Of a stretch of DNA of 64,000 bases, positions 15,068 through 25,125 are shown piece by piece; within the stretch, counting starts at the first letter, position 1; each line of letters opens with the position of its first letter. The position numbers and the translations under genes are program-made. Below the pieces are notes generated by a model, which was not told where the DNA came from, did no database searches, and worked only from the letters and a program-made list of their open reading frames with translations. Source of the DNA: an uncultured Clostridia bacterium (GTDB lineage Bacteria > Bacillota > Clostridia > Oscillospirales > Ruminococcaceae); the NCBI GenBank assembly GCA_947630845.1, contig CANRJB010000002.1, positions 62,001-126,000 of the forward strand. Reading direction: 5' to 3'.

Positions 15068-16990
15068 TTGGAAGAAGAGCTTTACAGTGCGGAACAGATC
15101 GAGGTACTGGAAGGGCTTGAACCTGTGCGCAAGGTGCCGGGGATGTATATCGGCTCAACAGGTGCGGAAGGTCTGCATCACCTTGTGTATGAAATTGTGG
15201 ACAATGCGATAGATGAGGCACTTGCAGGATTCTGCACGGAGATACGGGTCGAGATCCTGCCGGGAAATATCATCCGTGTGACCGACAACGGGAGAGGCAT
15301 CCCGACCGGCATTCACCCGAAGGAAGGCATTTCCGCAGCCACTGTCGTGTATACCGTGCTGCATGCCGGAGGAAAGTTCGGCGGCGGCGGTTACAAGGTG
15401 TCCGGCGGTCTGCATGGCGTGGGGGCATCCGTTGTCAATGCGCTCTCCGAATGGCTTGAGCTGACCGTCCGGGACGGCGAACATGTGCATTTTCAACATT
15501 TCAACAGGGGAAAATATTCCGAACCCATGACCATCATCGGCGATACCACAGAGACAGGAACAACCGTGATGTTCAAGCCCGATCCGGAGATCTTTGAGAC
15601 GACCGAATTTGACTTTACCACGCTGCGCCGCCGGATGCGTGAGCAGGCATATCTGAACGCCGGCATCCGGATCGTGATCTCGGACACCCGTGATCCGGAC
15701 AATCAGGAAGAAAAGGTGCTGCACTTTGAAAACGGCATCCGGCAGTTTGTCGAGCATATCCACAGGATCAAGGGCTATGAGTCCGTGGGCGAGATCATCT
15801 ATATGTCCGGAAAACAGGACGGCTATTCCGCAGAGATCGCCATGCAGTACAACGACAGCTATAATGAAGTCATTCTCTCCTTCGCCAACAGCATCCACAC
15901 CAAAGACGGCGGCAGCCATGAGACAGGTTTCAAAAATGCCCTGACGAAGGTCATCAATGAATACGGCAAAAAGTTCAACATCCTGAAAGAAACAGAAAAG
16001 CTGTCCGGTGATGATGTGCGTGAGGGACTGACGGCGATCATCTCCGTCAAGCTCATGGAACGGGAATTTGAAGGACAGACAAAGGGACGGCTGACATCGC
16101 CGGAAGTGCGCCCCTTTGTGGAAAAGCTCGTGCAGGAAAAGCTGATGGATCACTTCGAGAAGAATCCGGCTATGGCACGGGAAATATTGGACAAATGCCT
16201 TGCCGCAAGACGTGCCCGTGAGGCAGCAAAGAATGCCCGTGAGACGGCACGCCGCAAGACAGCAATGGAGAGTGCATCGCTCCCCGGCAAGCTTGCGGAC
16301 TGTTCTGAACATGGCGTGGAAAATACGGAAATTTATATCGTCGAGGGTGACTCCGCAGGCGGTTCGGCAAAAGGCGGACGTGATAGGCGGTATCAGGCAA
16401 TTCTTCCGCTCTGGGGCAAAATGCTCAACGTGGAGAAGGCACGCATCGACAAGGTCTATGGCAATGAAAAGCTCATGCCCGTGGTGACGGCACTCGGAAC
16501 AGGCATCGGAGAAGACTTCAAGCTTGAAAAACTCCGCTATGACAAGGTCATCATCATGGCAGATGCCGACGTGGACGGCTGTCATATCCGGACTTTGCTG
16601 CTGACGTTCTTTTTCCGTTACATGCGTCCGCTGATCGAAAACGGCAATGTTTACATTGCACAGCCGCCGCTTTACAGGGTGCAGCGTGGAAAAAAAGTAT
16701 ATTATGCATTCAGCGATCCGGAGCGTGACAAGTATATCGCAGAGCTTGCTGATGCAAATGGAAACTCGTCCAAAGTGGCTGTACAGCGTTACAAAGGTCT
16801 TGGTGAGATGGACTCCGAACAGCTCTGGGAGACGACCATGAATCCGGAAACACGCACCATTCTGCGTGTGCGGATGGAAGATGCCATGCGTGCAGATGAG
16901 ATCATTACCATTCTCATGGGCGACAAAGTATTACCACGCAAGGACTATATCGAGAAGTATGCAAAGACCGTTTCCAATCTTGATATCTGA
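15068..16990 (+). CDS. gyrB: DNA gyrase subunit B
   Basis: The ATPase subunit of gyrase, 640 residues. The GHKL ATP site shows EIVDNAIDEA, DNGRGIPTG and the lid GGKFGGGGYKVSGGLHGVG in the first 120 residues. The Toprim domain begins at VEGDSAGGSAKGGRDR (about 424) and contains ADADVDGCHIRTLL (about 498). The C-terminus has the usual RYKGLGEMD. The start is TTG at 15068, since no in-frame ATG lies nearby and GGAG is about ten bases upstream. Together with GyrA it introduces negative supercoils. Confidence 0.97.
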   Translation: MEEELYSAEQIEVLEGLEPVRKVPGMYIGSTGAEGLHHLVYEIVDNAIDEALAGFCTEIRVEILPGNIIRVTDNGRGIPTGIHPKEGISAATVVYTVLHAGGKFGGGGYKVSGGLHGVGASVVNALSEWLELTVRDGEHVHFQHFNRGKYSEPMTIIGDTTETGTTVMFKPDPEIFETTEFDFTTLRRRMREQAYLNAGIRIVISDTRDPDNQEEKVLHFENGIRQFVEHIHRIKGYESVGEIIYMSGKQDGYSAEIAMQYNDSYNEVILSFANSIHTKDGGSHETGFKNALTKVINEYGKKFNILKETEKLSGDDVREGLTAIISVKLMEREFEGQTKGRLTSPEVRPFVEKLVQEKLMDHFEKNPAMAREILDKCLAARRAREAAKNARETARRKTAMESASLPGKLADCSEHGVENTEIYIVEGDSAGGSAKGGRDRRYQAILPLWGKMLNVEKARIDKVYGNEKLMPVVTALGTGIGEDFKLEKLRYDKVIIMADADVDGCHIRTLLLTFFFRYMRPLIENGNVYIAQPPLYRVQRGKKVYYAFSDPERDKYIAELADANGNSSKVAVQRYKGLGEMDSEQLWETTMNPETRTILRVRMEDAMRADEIITILMGDKVLPRKDYIEKYAKTVSNLDI

Positions 16991-17002
16991 GGAGTCTGCC
17001 TG

Positions 17003-17608
17003 ATGGAAGAACAAGCTAAGCCGCTGATCGAAAAACAGTACCGCATCCCCTTTGCGATGTTCCGGACTGCCTTTCTCGCATTTCAGAGACGCTTTGTCTA
17101 CCCGAAAAACTACTGCATCATGGCAGTGCTGCTGCTTGTGAGTGTGCTGTACGGGTATTTCATTATGACGGACGATGGCGCAAATGTGCCGCTGTACTGC
17201 ATGATCATCCTCTTCTGTCTGGTAATGGCAGGGATACAGTGGTACAATCCCCGCAAGATACGGCGCAATCTGATGGAGGGTGTCAAAGAGATAGAGGATG
17301 ATGTCTACAGGCTGACCATCTATCCGGAGTATCTTGAGATCGGCACGATGCTGCCGCCGGAGGAGCAGGCTCCTGAGGAACAGGATGCACTCTTTGAGGA
17401 TAAGCCCGAAGAGGATTTTTCCGGGACAAGAATTTACTATAACAAGGGTATGCATGTCAGAGAATACGAGACATTTTTCATGATCTATCAGACGAAAACC
17501 ATGTTCTATGCCGTGCCGAAATCTGCTTTCACGGAAGAAGAAATGGAGATCATGAGGGTGCATTTTTCTAAACGGCTTGCAAAAACGTTTGTAATTGTGA
17601 AACAGTGA
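17003..17608 (+). CDS. YcxB-like membrane protein between gyrB and gyrA
   Basis: A protein of 201 residues with two adjacent transmembrane helices at about 40-56 and 66-84, followed by a cytoplasmic beta-rich domain (about 90-201) resembling the YcxB-like PH-type fold, including YYNKGMHVREYETFFMIYQTK. An acidic insert (EEQAPEEQDALFEDKPEEDF) sits within it. It starts 12 bases after gyrB and overlaps the first possible start of gyrA, so it belongs to the gyrase operon. Function unknown; placement between the gyrase genes is unusual. Confidence 0.7.
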   Translation: MEEQAKPLIEKQYRIPFAMFRTAFLAFQRRFVYPKNYCIMAVLLLVSVLYGYFIMTDDGANVPLYCMIILFCLVMAGIQWYNPRKIRRNLMEGVKEIEDDVYRLTIYPEYLEIGTMLPPEEQAPEEQDALFEDKPEEDFSGTRIYYNKGMHVREYETFFMIYQTKTMFYAVPKSAFTEEEMEIMRVHFSKRLAKTFVIVKQ

Positions 17609-17619
17609 AGGGTGAAGAA

Positions 17620-20244
17620 ATGAACGAAAACAACCAGAACAACGTAAATCCGACCGGACAGATGCCGCAGCAGAAGGTCATTCCGGTGGATGTTGCTGAC
17701 GAGATGCATGATTCCTTTCTTGCATATGCCATGTCGGTCATCATCTCCCGGGCACTGCCGGATGTGCGTGACGGGATGAAGCCCGTACACCGCCGCATCA
17801 TCTACACCATGCATGAAAATGGTCTGACCCCCGACCAGCCGTACCGGAAGTGTGCTGACACTGTCGGTGCCGTGCTTGGTCGTTACCATCCGCATGGTGA
17901 TGCGTCCGTGTACGATGCACTGGTGCGCCTTGCACAGGATTTTTCCCTGCGCTATCCGCTTGTGGACGGTCACGGCAACTTCGGTTCTGTGGACGGCGAT
18001 CCGCCTGCTGCCTACCGTTATACGGAAGCAAAAATGGCGAAACTCTCCCTCGAAATGGTCGCAGACATCAACAAAAATACCGTTGATTGGACGAATAACT
18101 ATGATGACCGTTTGCAGGAGCCGGAGGTGCTTCCCTCCCGTTTCCCGAATCTGCTGGTAAACGGATCTGTCGGCATTGCCGTGGGCATGGCAACCAACAT
18201 TCCCACGCATAATCTTGGGGAAGTCATTGATGGGCTGGATCTGCTCATCCGTGATCCGGACTGCACCCTTGACGACCTGATGGAGTGCATCAAAGGTCCT
18301 GATTTTCCGACAGGCGGCATCATCATGGGTAAGGCTGGCATCCGTGCGGCATACGGCACAGGACGTGGGAAAATTATCGTCCGTGCCAAGACTTCCATCG
18401 AGGAGATCAAGGGCAGACCGCATATCATCATCCATGAGATCCCCTACATGGTCAACAAGGCAAGACTGGTCGAGCATATCGCCGATCTGATCAAGGAAAA
18501 GCGCATTGAGGGTGCAACCTTTGTCCGGGATGAATCCGGGCGTGACGGAATGCGCATCGTGGTCGGTGTGCGGAAGGATGCCATTGCGGACATTGTCCTG
18601 AACAAGCTCTTTGCCCTGACGCAGCTGCAGGATACTTGCAGCGTGAACATGCTTGTGCTTGCCGGCGGCGTGCCGAAGGTGCTGACCCTGAAACAGGTGC
18701 TGGAACACTATCTTGAATTTCAGGTCGATGTCATTACAAGGCGTGTGAAATTTGATCTGGAGAAGGCACTGAAACGTGCCCACATCTTGCAGGGCTTTGT
18801 GTTAGCGGCAGATCATATTGATGAAGTAATTGCGATTCTGCGTTCTTCCTCCTCCATTCCGGAAGGTAAGGAAAAGCTCATAGCACGCTTCAAAGATGTG
18901 GATATGTCGGCATTGCTTGCACATTCGGACTATGATCTTTCCGGTCTGCATCTGGAGCATGCCATCGGTCTGTCTGAAGAACAGGCGGATGCCATCACGA
19001 AGATGACGCTCGGCTCACTGACTGGTCTGGAGCGACAGAAGATCACGGATGAACTGTTTGCACTCTGCGAAAAGATCTCGGGATTTGAGGATGTGTTGGC
19101 AGACAAGCAGAAAGTCTATGAGATCATCTCCGAAGAACTTGGCGAGATCCGCAGAAAATTCAGCGACCCACGCCGGACAGAGATCACTGCTGTCAGCGGT
19201 GAACTGGACATTGAAGAGCTGATCGAGGTAGAGGACTGCGTTGTGACCTATACCAATCAGGGCTATGTCAAGCGAATGGCACTTGATGAGTACAAAACAC
19301 AGAAACGTGGCGGACGTGGTGTGCAGGGGATGAAACAGCGTGAGGAAGACTTTGTTTCTGAAATGTTTATCTGCTCCACGCACGACAACATCCTCTTTAT
19401 CACCAATAAGGGCTATATGCACAAGCTCAAATGCTATGAGATACCGGACGGCTCGAAGGCTTCGAGGGGCTTCCATTTTGCGAACCTGCTGAATTTACAG
19501 GAGGGTGAGCGCATCTCGGCAATGCTCAGGACACGGAGCTTTGATACGAATGATTATGTTGTCATGGTGACGAAACAGGGGCAGATCAAGCGCACTCCCC
19601 TGACCGCATACCGCAACATTCACAAAAAAGGTCTGATCGCCATCGGTCTGAACGAGGGCGACGAGATCGCAGGCGTGCGCATCACGGACGGCAGCGCACA
19701 GCTCTTTGTTGCCACGAAAAATGGCATGGCGATCCGCATGAAAGAGGACTGCATCCGTCCGCAGTCACGTTCGGCACATGGTGTCAGGGCACTGACGCTG
19801 CGTGAGGGCGATGAAGTCGTTTCGATCGCAAAGGTGCGTGAGGGCGCAAGCCTGTTGACCGTTACCACAAAGGGCTTCGGCAAACGCTGTGCCCTTGAGG
19901 AATACCGCATTCAGAACAGAGGCGGCTTCGGGTTAAAAAATTACCATGTGGACGATACAAGAGGTCATGTCTGCGGCATCAAAGTCGTGGACGATGAAGA
20001 CGATATCATTCTGATTTCGACAGAGGGCATCATCATCCGCATTCTTGCAAGCGACATCCGCATCATGGGCAGAACGGCAAAAGGCGTGCGTGTGATGAAG
20101 GTGACAGAGGGCAATGAAGTGGTAGCATTCACCCGTGCGGAACATGACAGCAATGCCGAGACTGCCGAGGTCGAGCAGCTCTCCGATGAGGAAGCTGCCG
20201 CACAGGAATCCTTGCCGGAGGACGATGATGAAACTGCGAAATGA
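17620..20244 (+). CDS. gyrA: DNA gyrase subunit A
   Basis: The DNA-cleaving subunit, 874 residues. The quinolone-resistance region contains [14 protein letters not shown], and the catalytic tyrosine lies in [10 protein letters not shown] near residue 127. The GyrA box QKRGGRG (near 561) precedes the six-bladed beta-pinwheel and marks a gyrase rather than topoisomerase IV. The ATG at 17620 is preferred over the GTG at 17605, which overlaps the previous stop. The acidic C-terminal tail is common in gyrases. It overlaps the following phosphoesterase by 17 bases. Confidence 0.97.
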   Translation: MNENNQNNVNPTGQMPQQKVIPVDVADEMHDSFLAYAMSVIISRALPDVRDGMKPVHRRIIYTMHENGLTPDQPYRKCADTVGAVLGRYHPHGDASVYDALVRLAQDFSLRYPLVDGHGNFGSVDGDPPAAYRYTEAKMAKLSLEMVADINKNTVDWTNNYDDRLQEPEVLPSRFPNLLVNGSVGIAVGMATNIPTHNLGEVIDGLDLLIRDPDCTLDDLMECIKGPDFPTGGIIMGKAGIRAAYGTGRGKIIVRAKTSIEEIKGRPHIIIHEIPYMVNKARLVEHIADLIKEKRIEGATFVRDESGRDGMRIVVGVRKDAIADIVLNKLFALTQLQDTCSVNMLVLAGGVPKVLTLKQVLEHYLEFQVDVITRRVKFDLEKALKRAHILQGFVLAADHIDEVIAILRSSSSIPEGKEKLIARFKDVDMSALLAHSDYDLSGLHLEHAIGLSEEQADAITKMTLGSLTGLERQKITDELFALCEKISGFEDVLADKQKVYEIISEELGEIRRKFSDPRRTEITAVSGELDIEELIEVEDCVVTYTNQGYVKRMALDEYKTQKRGGRGVQGMKQREEDFVSEMFICSTHDNILFITNKGYMHKLKCYEIPDGSKASRGFHFANLLNLQEGERISAMLRTRSFDTNDYVVMVTKQGQIKRTPLTAYRNIHKKGLIAIGLNEGDEIAGVRITDGSAQLFVATKNGMAIRMKEDCIRPQSRSAHGVRALTLREGDEVVSIAKVREGASLLTVTTKGFGKRCALEEYRIQNRGGFGLKNYHVDDTRGHVCGIKVVDDEDDIILISTEGIIIRILASDIRIMGRTAKGVRVMKVTEGNEVVAFTRAEHDSNAETAEVEQLSDEEAAAQESLPEDDDETAK

Positions 20245-20995
20245 ACACATTGTGATGGAGGGCATCCGGGGGAAGCTCCGGTTGCTCCATCTTTCGGATA
20301 CCCATTTCAGCCCGATGCTGTCCTATGACAAAAATCTGCGGAAAGCAAAGCGCATTGCAGAAATGGCGATCAGGACAAAGCCGGATGTCATTGCAGTAAC
20401 AGGCGATCTGGTGTCCCGGACTGCAAGTGATCAGAGCATTTTTGTTTCCTGTCAGCTCATGATGCATATGCGGGATCATGCGCCTGTGCTGTATACGCTC
20501 GGCAATCATGAAACCGACCTGCCGAAACGGAAATTACAGCGGCTTCTGTTCTTCCTGCGTAAGCAAAATATTACCATTCTCCACAACAGCATGACAGAGA
20601 TCGGCGGCGTGCAGTTCTACGGGCTGACCCTTCCGACCACTGTCTACCAGAATGAAAACGGCGGCTACGGAAATTTAACACCGATCACTGTGGAAACTGT
20701 GGAAAAACGGCTTGGCAAATGTCAGAAGCCATGTGTCCTGCTTGCCCATTCCCCGATGGGCTTTCCGGCATATGCGCAGTGGGGCGCAGATGTGGTGCTT
20801 TCCGGACATGTTCACGGTGGCATCGTCAGACTGCCGGGCGTGGGCGGCATCCTGTCCCCCGAACGCAGATTTCTTCCGGAGTACACAAAAGGTCTGTACC
20901 GCTGTCGCAGCAGCATCATGGAAGTCTCGGCAGGAATCGGAAAACTGCGCATCTGCAATCCGGCAGAGGAGGTTCTCATAACTTTGACGGACTGA
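20228..20995 (+). CDS. Calcineurin-like metallophosphoesterase
   Basis: A protein of 255 residues with the metal-binding motifs SDTHFSP, GDLVSR, GNHE, HSP and GHVHGG in order. This is the YkuE/YaeI-like branch, whose members act on phospho-lipid or nucleotide substrates; the substrate here is not known. No membrane anchor is seen. The ATG at 20228 follows GGAGG and lies within the end of gyrA, so the gene is coupled to the gyrase operon. Confidence 0.85.
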   Translation: MKLRNEHIVMEGIRGKLRLLHLSDTHFSPMLSYDKNLRKAKRIAEMAIRTKPDVIAVTGDLVSRTASDQSIFVSCQLMMHMRDHAPVLYTLGNHETDLPKRKLQRLLFFLRKQNITILHNSMTEIGGVQFYGLTLPTTVYQNENGGYGNLTPITVETVEKRLGKCQKPCVLLAHSPMGFPAYAQWGADVVLSGHVHGGIVRLPGVGGILSPERRFLPEYTKGLYRCRSSIMEVSAGIGKLRICNPAEEVLITLTD

Positions 20996-21014
20996 GTTAA
21001 GGAAAGGAAAATCA

Positions 21015-22322
21015 GTGAACATTCCACAATCAATCGAGAATATGTTGAAAACCCTTCACGATGCCGGATATGCAGCGTATCTGGTGGGCGGCTGTGTGAG
21101 GGATGCGCTGCTTGGGCTGGTGCCGCATGATTATGACATTGCCACCAATGCCGTGCCGGACGAGATCATAGGCTTGTTCGGAAAGAAACACTGCACATTC
21201 TACGGAAGGGCATTCGGGACAGTCGGTGTCAGGCAAGGGGGCTTTGCGGAGATCACGACCTTCCGGACAGAGGGCGATTACAGGGACTGCCGCCATCCGG
21301 GGGTGGTGAAGTTTGCAGACCATGTGGAGGAGGACTTAGCCCGACGGGATTTTACCTGCAATGCCATTGCCTACGATCCCCGGACGGGACTGCTTGACCC
21401 CTATCATGGGGCAGATGACCTGAAAAACGGCATTCTCCGTGCCGTCGGTGTACCAACGGCAAGATTCCGGGAAGATGCGCTGCGCATCATGCGAGGGATG
21501 CGGTTTGCGGCGAAATTCGGAATGAAGCCCGACATGCTGACGGATGCGGCAATGCATGCGTGTGCCTATCGGTTACGGCAGATCTCTGCGGAGCGTGTGA
21601 TGACGGAGTTATGCGGCATGCTCACGGGTAAGTATATCAAAGAGGTGCTGCTTGCCTATCCGGATGTGCTGGGGGAATGGATACCGGAAATACTGCCATG
21701 TATCGCCTTTTCCCAACACAGTACCCACCATGATCACACCGTGTGGGAACATACGGCAAGGGCAGTGGGGGATGCAGAACCGCTGCTGCCGGTACGCATG
21801 ACACTGCTGCTGCACGACATCGCAAAGCCCTGTTGTTATCGGCAGGATGAAAGCGGCGGACATTTCAAGCAGCATGCAGACCGTGGTGCAGAGATGGCAG
21901 ACAGCATCCTGCATCGGCTGCGGTGTGACAATCATCTGCGTGAGCAGGTGGTCAGCCTGATCAGGCTGCACAGGGGCATCCCACAGGACATGCCCGAAGT
22001 ACGGCGCATAACAGGGCAGATCGGTGCAGAGGGGTACCGGATGCTGCTGATGGTGCTGAAAGCGGACGGCGGCGCAAAGCGGAGCGGTGTGCCGGAGTCA
22101 CAGGAAGGGATCATACATGCGGAGAAACTCTTTCAGGAATGCAGAGACAGGAAGTTATGCTGCACCATAAGAGAGCTTGCAGTGAATGGACATGATGTTG
22201 CTGCGCTGGGCTTGCAGGGAAAAGCCATCGGTGCCGCACTTCACAGCGTACTTGAAGAAGTCATCTGTGACAGACTGCCGAATGAAAAAGAAGCGATCCT
22301 GCGCTATCTCATGAGGAAATAA
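21015..22322 (+). CDS. cca: CCA-adding tRNA nucleotidyltransferase
   Basis: A protein of 435 residues that builds or repairs the 3' CCA end of tRNA. The class II head domain shows LVGGCVRDALLG and the metal-binding HDYDIATNA, followed by RRDFTCNAIAYD and the flexible-loop/neck motif REDALRIMRGMRFAAKFG. A C-terminal HD region (LLLHDIAKP) suggests a phosphohydrolase-like domain as in many Firmicute homologues. The start is GTG after AAAGGAAAATCA. It ends in a bidirectional terminator. Confidence 0.93.
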   Translation: MNIPQSIENMLKTLHDAGYAAYLVGGCVRDALLGLVPHDYDIATNAVPDEIIGLFGKKHCTFYGRAFGTVGVRQGGFAEITTFRTEGDYRDCRHPGVVKFADHVEEDLARRDFTCNAIAYDPRTGLLDPYHGADDLKNGILRAVGVPTARFREDALRIMRGMRFAAKFGMKPDMLTDAAMHACAYRLRQISAERVMTELCGMLTGKYIKEVLLAYPDVLGEWIPEILPCIAFSQHSTHHDHTVWEHTARAVGDAEPLLPVRMTLLLHDIAKPCCYRQDESGGHFKQHADRGAEMADSILHRLRCDNHLREQVVSLIRLHRGIPQDMPEVRRITGQIGAEGYRMLLMVLKADGGAKRSGVPESQEGIIHAEKLFQECRDRKLCCTIRELAVNGHDVAALGLQGKAIGAALHSVLEEVICDRLPNEKEAILRYLMRK

Positions 22323-22326
22323 AAAG

Positions 22327-22350
22327 CTCCCGTTACCACGGTAACGGGAG
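22327..22350. terminator. Bidirectional terminator
   Basis: The arms CTCCCGTTACC and GGTAACGGGAG form a perfect 11-bp stem with a two-base loop. On the minus strand it is followed by CTTTTTATTT, a good terminator for the gene at 22358-23056; on the plus strand it follows cca. Confidence 0.85.
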
Positions 22351-22357
22351 ATCTTCT

Positions 22358-23056
22358 TTACTTCACTGTCAGCATGGAAAGAATAAATTGATTTTCTTCT
22401 TCGGCAGCACTGGCAGCTTTGCCGTCGGTATAGTTGACGTAGAGGATGTAGGACACGGTATTGCCTGTGTTCTGGTCTTTGTAATAATACTTGTATGCCT
22501 CCTGCATACCGTCCGCATTGTAAGAGATGCGCAGGGGGGCAAAGCCGATGTACTGCTGTACCGCATCCGGCGACATGCCGATCGTGATGCCGGAAGTTTC
22601 GACATGTTGATCGGTCTTGACACCGTTGCCGTATTTTTCAAGCTGTGCATAATCATAGTAGAGCACTTCGGACATTGTGCCGTTATTTTCGGAAATGTAG
22701 ATCACCCACTGCGGAATGGAAACGCCGCTCACCTTTACGGTTTTTTTGCTCTCGTAAAGATAGGGATACGGTTCGGCAGCCACATTGATGCAGGCAAACT
22801 GTGATGCATTCTGCAGCGTGACATGGGCATATTTTTCAGCTGTATCCTTGCTCACGCCGATCTGTTCAGACAGACGCTCCGCATACCGTTTGCCGTTATT
22901 GAGGTGACGGGATACCGCAAAGACTGCCACAATGATCACAATAATGACCAGAACTGCACAGACAAGCACAAGAGCTGCCTTCGGGGAGAGCTTGCGCTTC
23001 TTTTTTTTCTTTTCCATATGATCTATGGAAATATCGGTTTTCATTTCTTCTGCCAT
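22358..23056 (-). CDS. Membrane-anchored protein of unknown function
   Basis: A protein of 232 residues with a basic cytoplasmic N-terminus (KKKKKRK near 16-22), one transmembrane helix at about 27-49, and an extracytoplasmic domain. The domain has two similar halves; the second (ITIGMSPDAVQQYIGFAP... SYILYVNYTDGKA) recalls the BLIP/SmpA fold (GMS-x-D-x-V motif), which often binds proteins. Tyrosines are abundant. The ATG follows AAGGAGGTCATTGCA. It is the last gene before the terminator and lies 13 bases after the YnbB-like gene. I cannot assign a role. Confidence 0.65.
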   Translation of the reverse strand: MAEEMKTDISIDHMEKKKKKRKLSPKAALVLVCAVLVIIVIIVAVFAVSRHLNNGKRYAERLSEQIGVSKDTAEKYAHVTLQNASQFACINVAAEPYPYLYESKKTVKVSGVSIPQWVIYISENNGTMSEVLYYDYAQLEKYGNGVKTDQHVETSGITIGMSPDAVQQYIGFAPLRISYNADGMQEAYKYYYKDQNTGNTVSYILYVNYTDGKAASAAEEENQFILSMLTVK

Positions 23057-23069
23057 TGCAATGACCTCC

Positions 23070-24347
23070 TTAATTGAATGATACCAATCCTTGTTTCAGC
23101 AATTCCTGTGCTGCCAACAGGACAGAGATCCTGCCGCTGCGGTAGCTGATGCCGCCCTGCATCCATGCTGCATAGGGTTCACGGAGCGGTCCGTCAGCAG
23201 ACAGCTCAATGGATGCGCCGTTTGTGAATGCGCCGGCAGCCATGATGACCGGGTCGGCATAACCGGGCATATCCCATGGTTCCGGTGTGACATGGGCATC
23301 GACCGGTGAGCCTTTCTGTATGCCCCGACAGAAGGCACAGAGATTCTCTGCCGTCTGCAATTCGATCGCCGTCACGATGTCCCCTCGCTTTGCATCCGGT
23401 GCAGGGGAACAGTGAAAGCCGAGCATCGTGAAGAGCTGCGACGCAAAAACTGCCGTTTTCAGCGCATTTGCGACAATATCCGGCGCAAGGAACAGCCCCT
23501 GAAACAATTCCCTGTTCATGCCGAGCGTGCAGCCGACTTCCTTGCCAAGCCCCACGCACGTCAGACGGTAGGCACATAGCTCCACCAGATCTGCACGACC
23601 TGCAATATAACCGCCCGTCCGGGCAATGCCGCCGCCGGGATTCTTGATCATCGAGCCGATGATGATGTCTGCCCCCACGTCCGGCGGTTCTCTCGTCTCC
23701 ACAAACTCCCCGTAGCAGTTGTCCACCATGATGATGGCATTCGGATTGCTCTCACGGATGGTACGGCACATCGCAGCGATGGCATCCGTCGTGAACGCTT
23801 CCCGCAGGGAGTAACCACGGGAACGCTGGATGTAGGCGATCTTTGCACCGGAGATGCGTTTTCGGATGGCATCATGATCGGGACTGCCGTCATGTTTCAG
23901 ATCGATCTGTGAATAGATGACCCCGAAATCCTTCAGCGAACCATCCCCCTGCCGTCCGCCGATACCGAGTACAGGCAGGAGCGTATCATAGGGCGTACCC
24001 GTCACGGCAACGATCCTGTCGCCCGGACGGAGCAGCCCGAACAGAGCCACCGTCAGCGCATGTGTGCCGGAGACGAACTGATGGCGGACGAGGGCATCTT
24101 CCGTTCCGAGTACCTGTGCCCACACCTTGTCAAGCACCTCTCTGCCCATGTCGCCGTAGCCATAGCCTGTGCCGGAACCGAAACAGGCTTCGCTCACCCG
24201 ATTGTCAGAGAAGGCTTTCAGCACTTTGGCAGCATTGTGGCGTGCCGTCTCCTCAATGTCCGCAAAGACCGGCGCACAGAGCGTTTCTGCCCTCTCACCA
24301 AGTGCGGCAAGCTCTTTGTCGATCGGAAAAAAATCAAGCATTCCCAT
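23070..24347 (-). CDS. PLP-dependent methionine gamma-lyase-like (YnbB) protein
   Basis: A protein of 425 residues of the YnbB / aluminium-resistance family, fold type I PLP enzymes related to cystathionine gamma-lyase. The segment FVSGTHALTVALFGLLRPGD lies in the cofactor region, NPNAIIMVDNCYGEFVETREP contains the aspartate that pairs with the PLP nitrogen, and GSMIKNPGGGIA carries the Schiff-base lysine. The ATG at 24347 (MGMLDFF) gives the usual family length; the 40 codons upstream lie inside the GNAT gene. The physiological substrate is not known. Confidence 0.87.
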   Translation of the reverse strand: MGMLDFFPIDKELAALGERAETLCAPVFADIEETARHNAAKVLKAFSDNRVSEACFGSGTGYGYGDMGREVLDKVWAQVLGTEDALVRHQFVSGTHALTVALFGLLRPGDRIVAVTGTPYDTLLPVLGIGGRQGDGSLKDFGVIYSQIDLKHDGSPDHDAIRKRISGAKIAYIQRSRGYSLREAFTTDAIAAMCRTIRESNPNAIIMVDNCYGEFVETREPPDVGADIIIGSMIKNPGGGIARTGGYIAGRADLVELCAYRLTCVGLGKEVGCTLGMNRELFQGLFLAPDIVANALKTAVFASQLFTMLGFHCSPAPDAKRGDIVTAIELQTAENLCAFCRGIQKGSPVDAHVTPEPWDMPGYADPVIMAAGAFTNGASIELSADGPLREPYAAWMQGGISYRSGRISVLLAAQELLKQGLVSFN

Positions 24348-25125
24348 TGTCGAGCAATCCTTTCGTGATCTGATCGTACTCCCCTTCACGGCGTTCGAGT
24401 ACATATTCCGTTGCGATGACCGTAAATCCGATCTCCCGATAAAAACTCTCCCGGATATCCAGTGCATAGAGTGCTGAGGTTTTGCCGAACTGCGCTAAAA
24501 ACCATGCAAGCCAGCGCAGAAAGCTCCGTGCATGTCCAAGACCTCTTGCCTCCGGCAAGGTTGCGACCTGTCCGACAAGGACATAATCGTCAATGTCGAA
24601 TTGTATCGTTGCCGTGGTGCTGTTTTTATAGGTCAGCACATGACTGATGCCATGGCGGCAGCGATGCGAGGTATCCGTCAGCCAGAGGGAATAGTCCTGT
24701 AAATTCGGGAAACCTGCCTGCAAGATGGTGTAGACATCGGACAATTTCGGATTCATTTCGACAAATGGTTCTGCCTCTGCTGCCCCTGCATCCGGCTGCA
24801 TGGCAAAGCATGTCCGGTGCAGCGAGCGGTATTCCGGCAGCAGCGCAGCAAGCATGCTGCGCACCGGTTCATTGCATTCCACCCTGAACGGCTCGTACAT
24901 GCGGATGAAAGCAGCAATGTCCTCTGCCTCCTCCTCATCCGCACTGACGAGATAGATCGTACTGTTGAACCGCAGCAAGATGCCGTCCGCTCCGACCGAG
25001 TAGAACTGACAGAACGGATAGTCCAGCCCATATGCCCTGTAGCAGGCAAACATATTGCGTCCACGCCATGTTTTGCGAAGGAGATAAGTGTTAAGGTCAC
25101 ATTCCTTTGTGATAAGTCTGATCAT
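24334..25125 (-). CDS. GNAT-family N-acetyltransferase
   Basis: A protein of 263 residues. The C-terminal GNAT domain (about 140-255) includes the acetyl-CoA loop VGQVATLPEARGLGHARSFL, in which the usual Q/R-x-x-G-x-G/A is partly conserved as ARGLGHA, and the closing FYREIGFTVIATEYVLER. The N-terminal half is a divergent domain, a layout seen in clostridial two-lobed acetyltransferases. It overlaps the M42 peptidase upstream by four bases and the YnbB-like gene downstream by 14 bases, so it is part of one operon. Substrate unknown. Confidence 0.8.
   Translation of the reverse strand: MIRLITKECDLNTYLLRKTWRGRNMFACYRAYGLDYPFCQFYSVGADGILLRFNSTIYLVSADEEEAEDIAAFIRMYEPFRVECNEPVRSMLAALLPEYRSLHRTCFAMQPDAGAAEAEPFVEMNPKLSDVYTILQAGFPNLQDYSLWLTDTSHRCRHGISHVLTYKNSTTATIQFDIDDYVLVGQVATLPEARGLGHARSFLRWLAWFLAQFGKTSALYALDIRESFYREIGFTVIATEYVLERREGEYDQITKGLLDNGNA

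Noticed and set aside
15155..16585. 476-codon open frame on the minus strand
   Set aside because: Antisense to gyrB, with no promoter or start site support.
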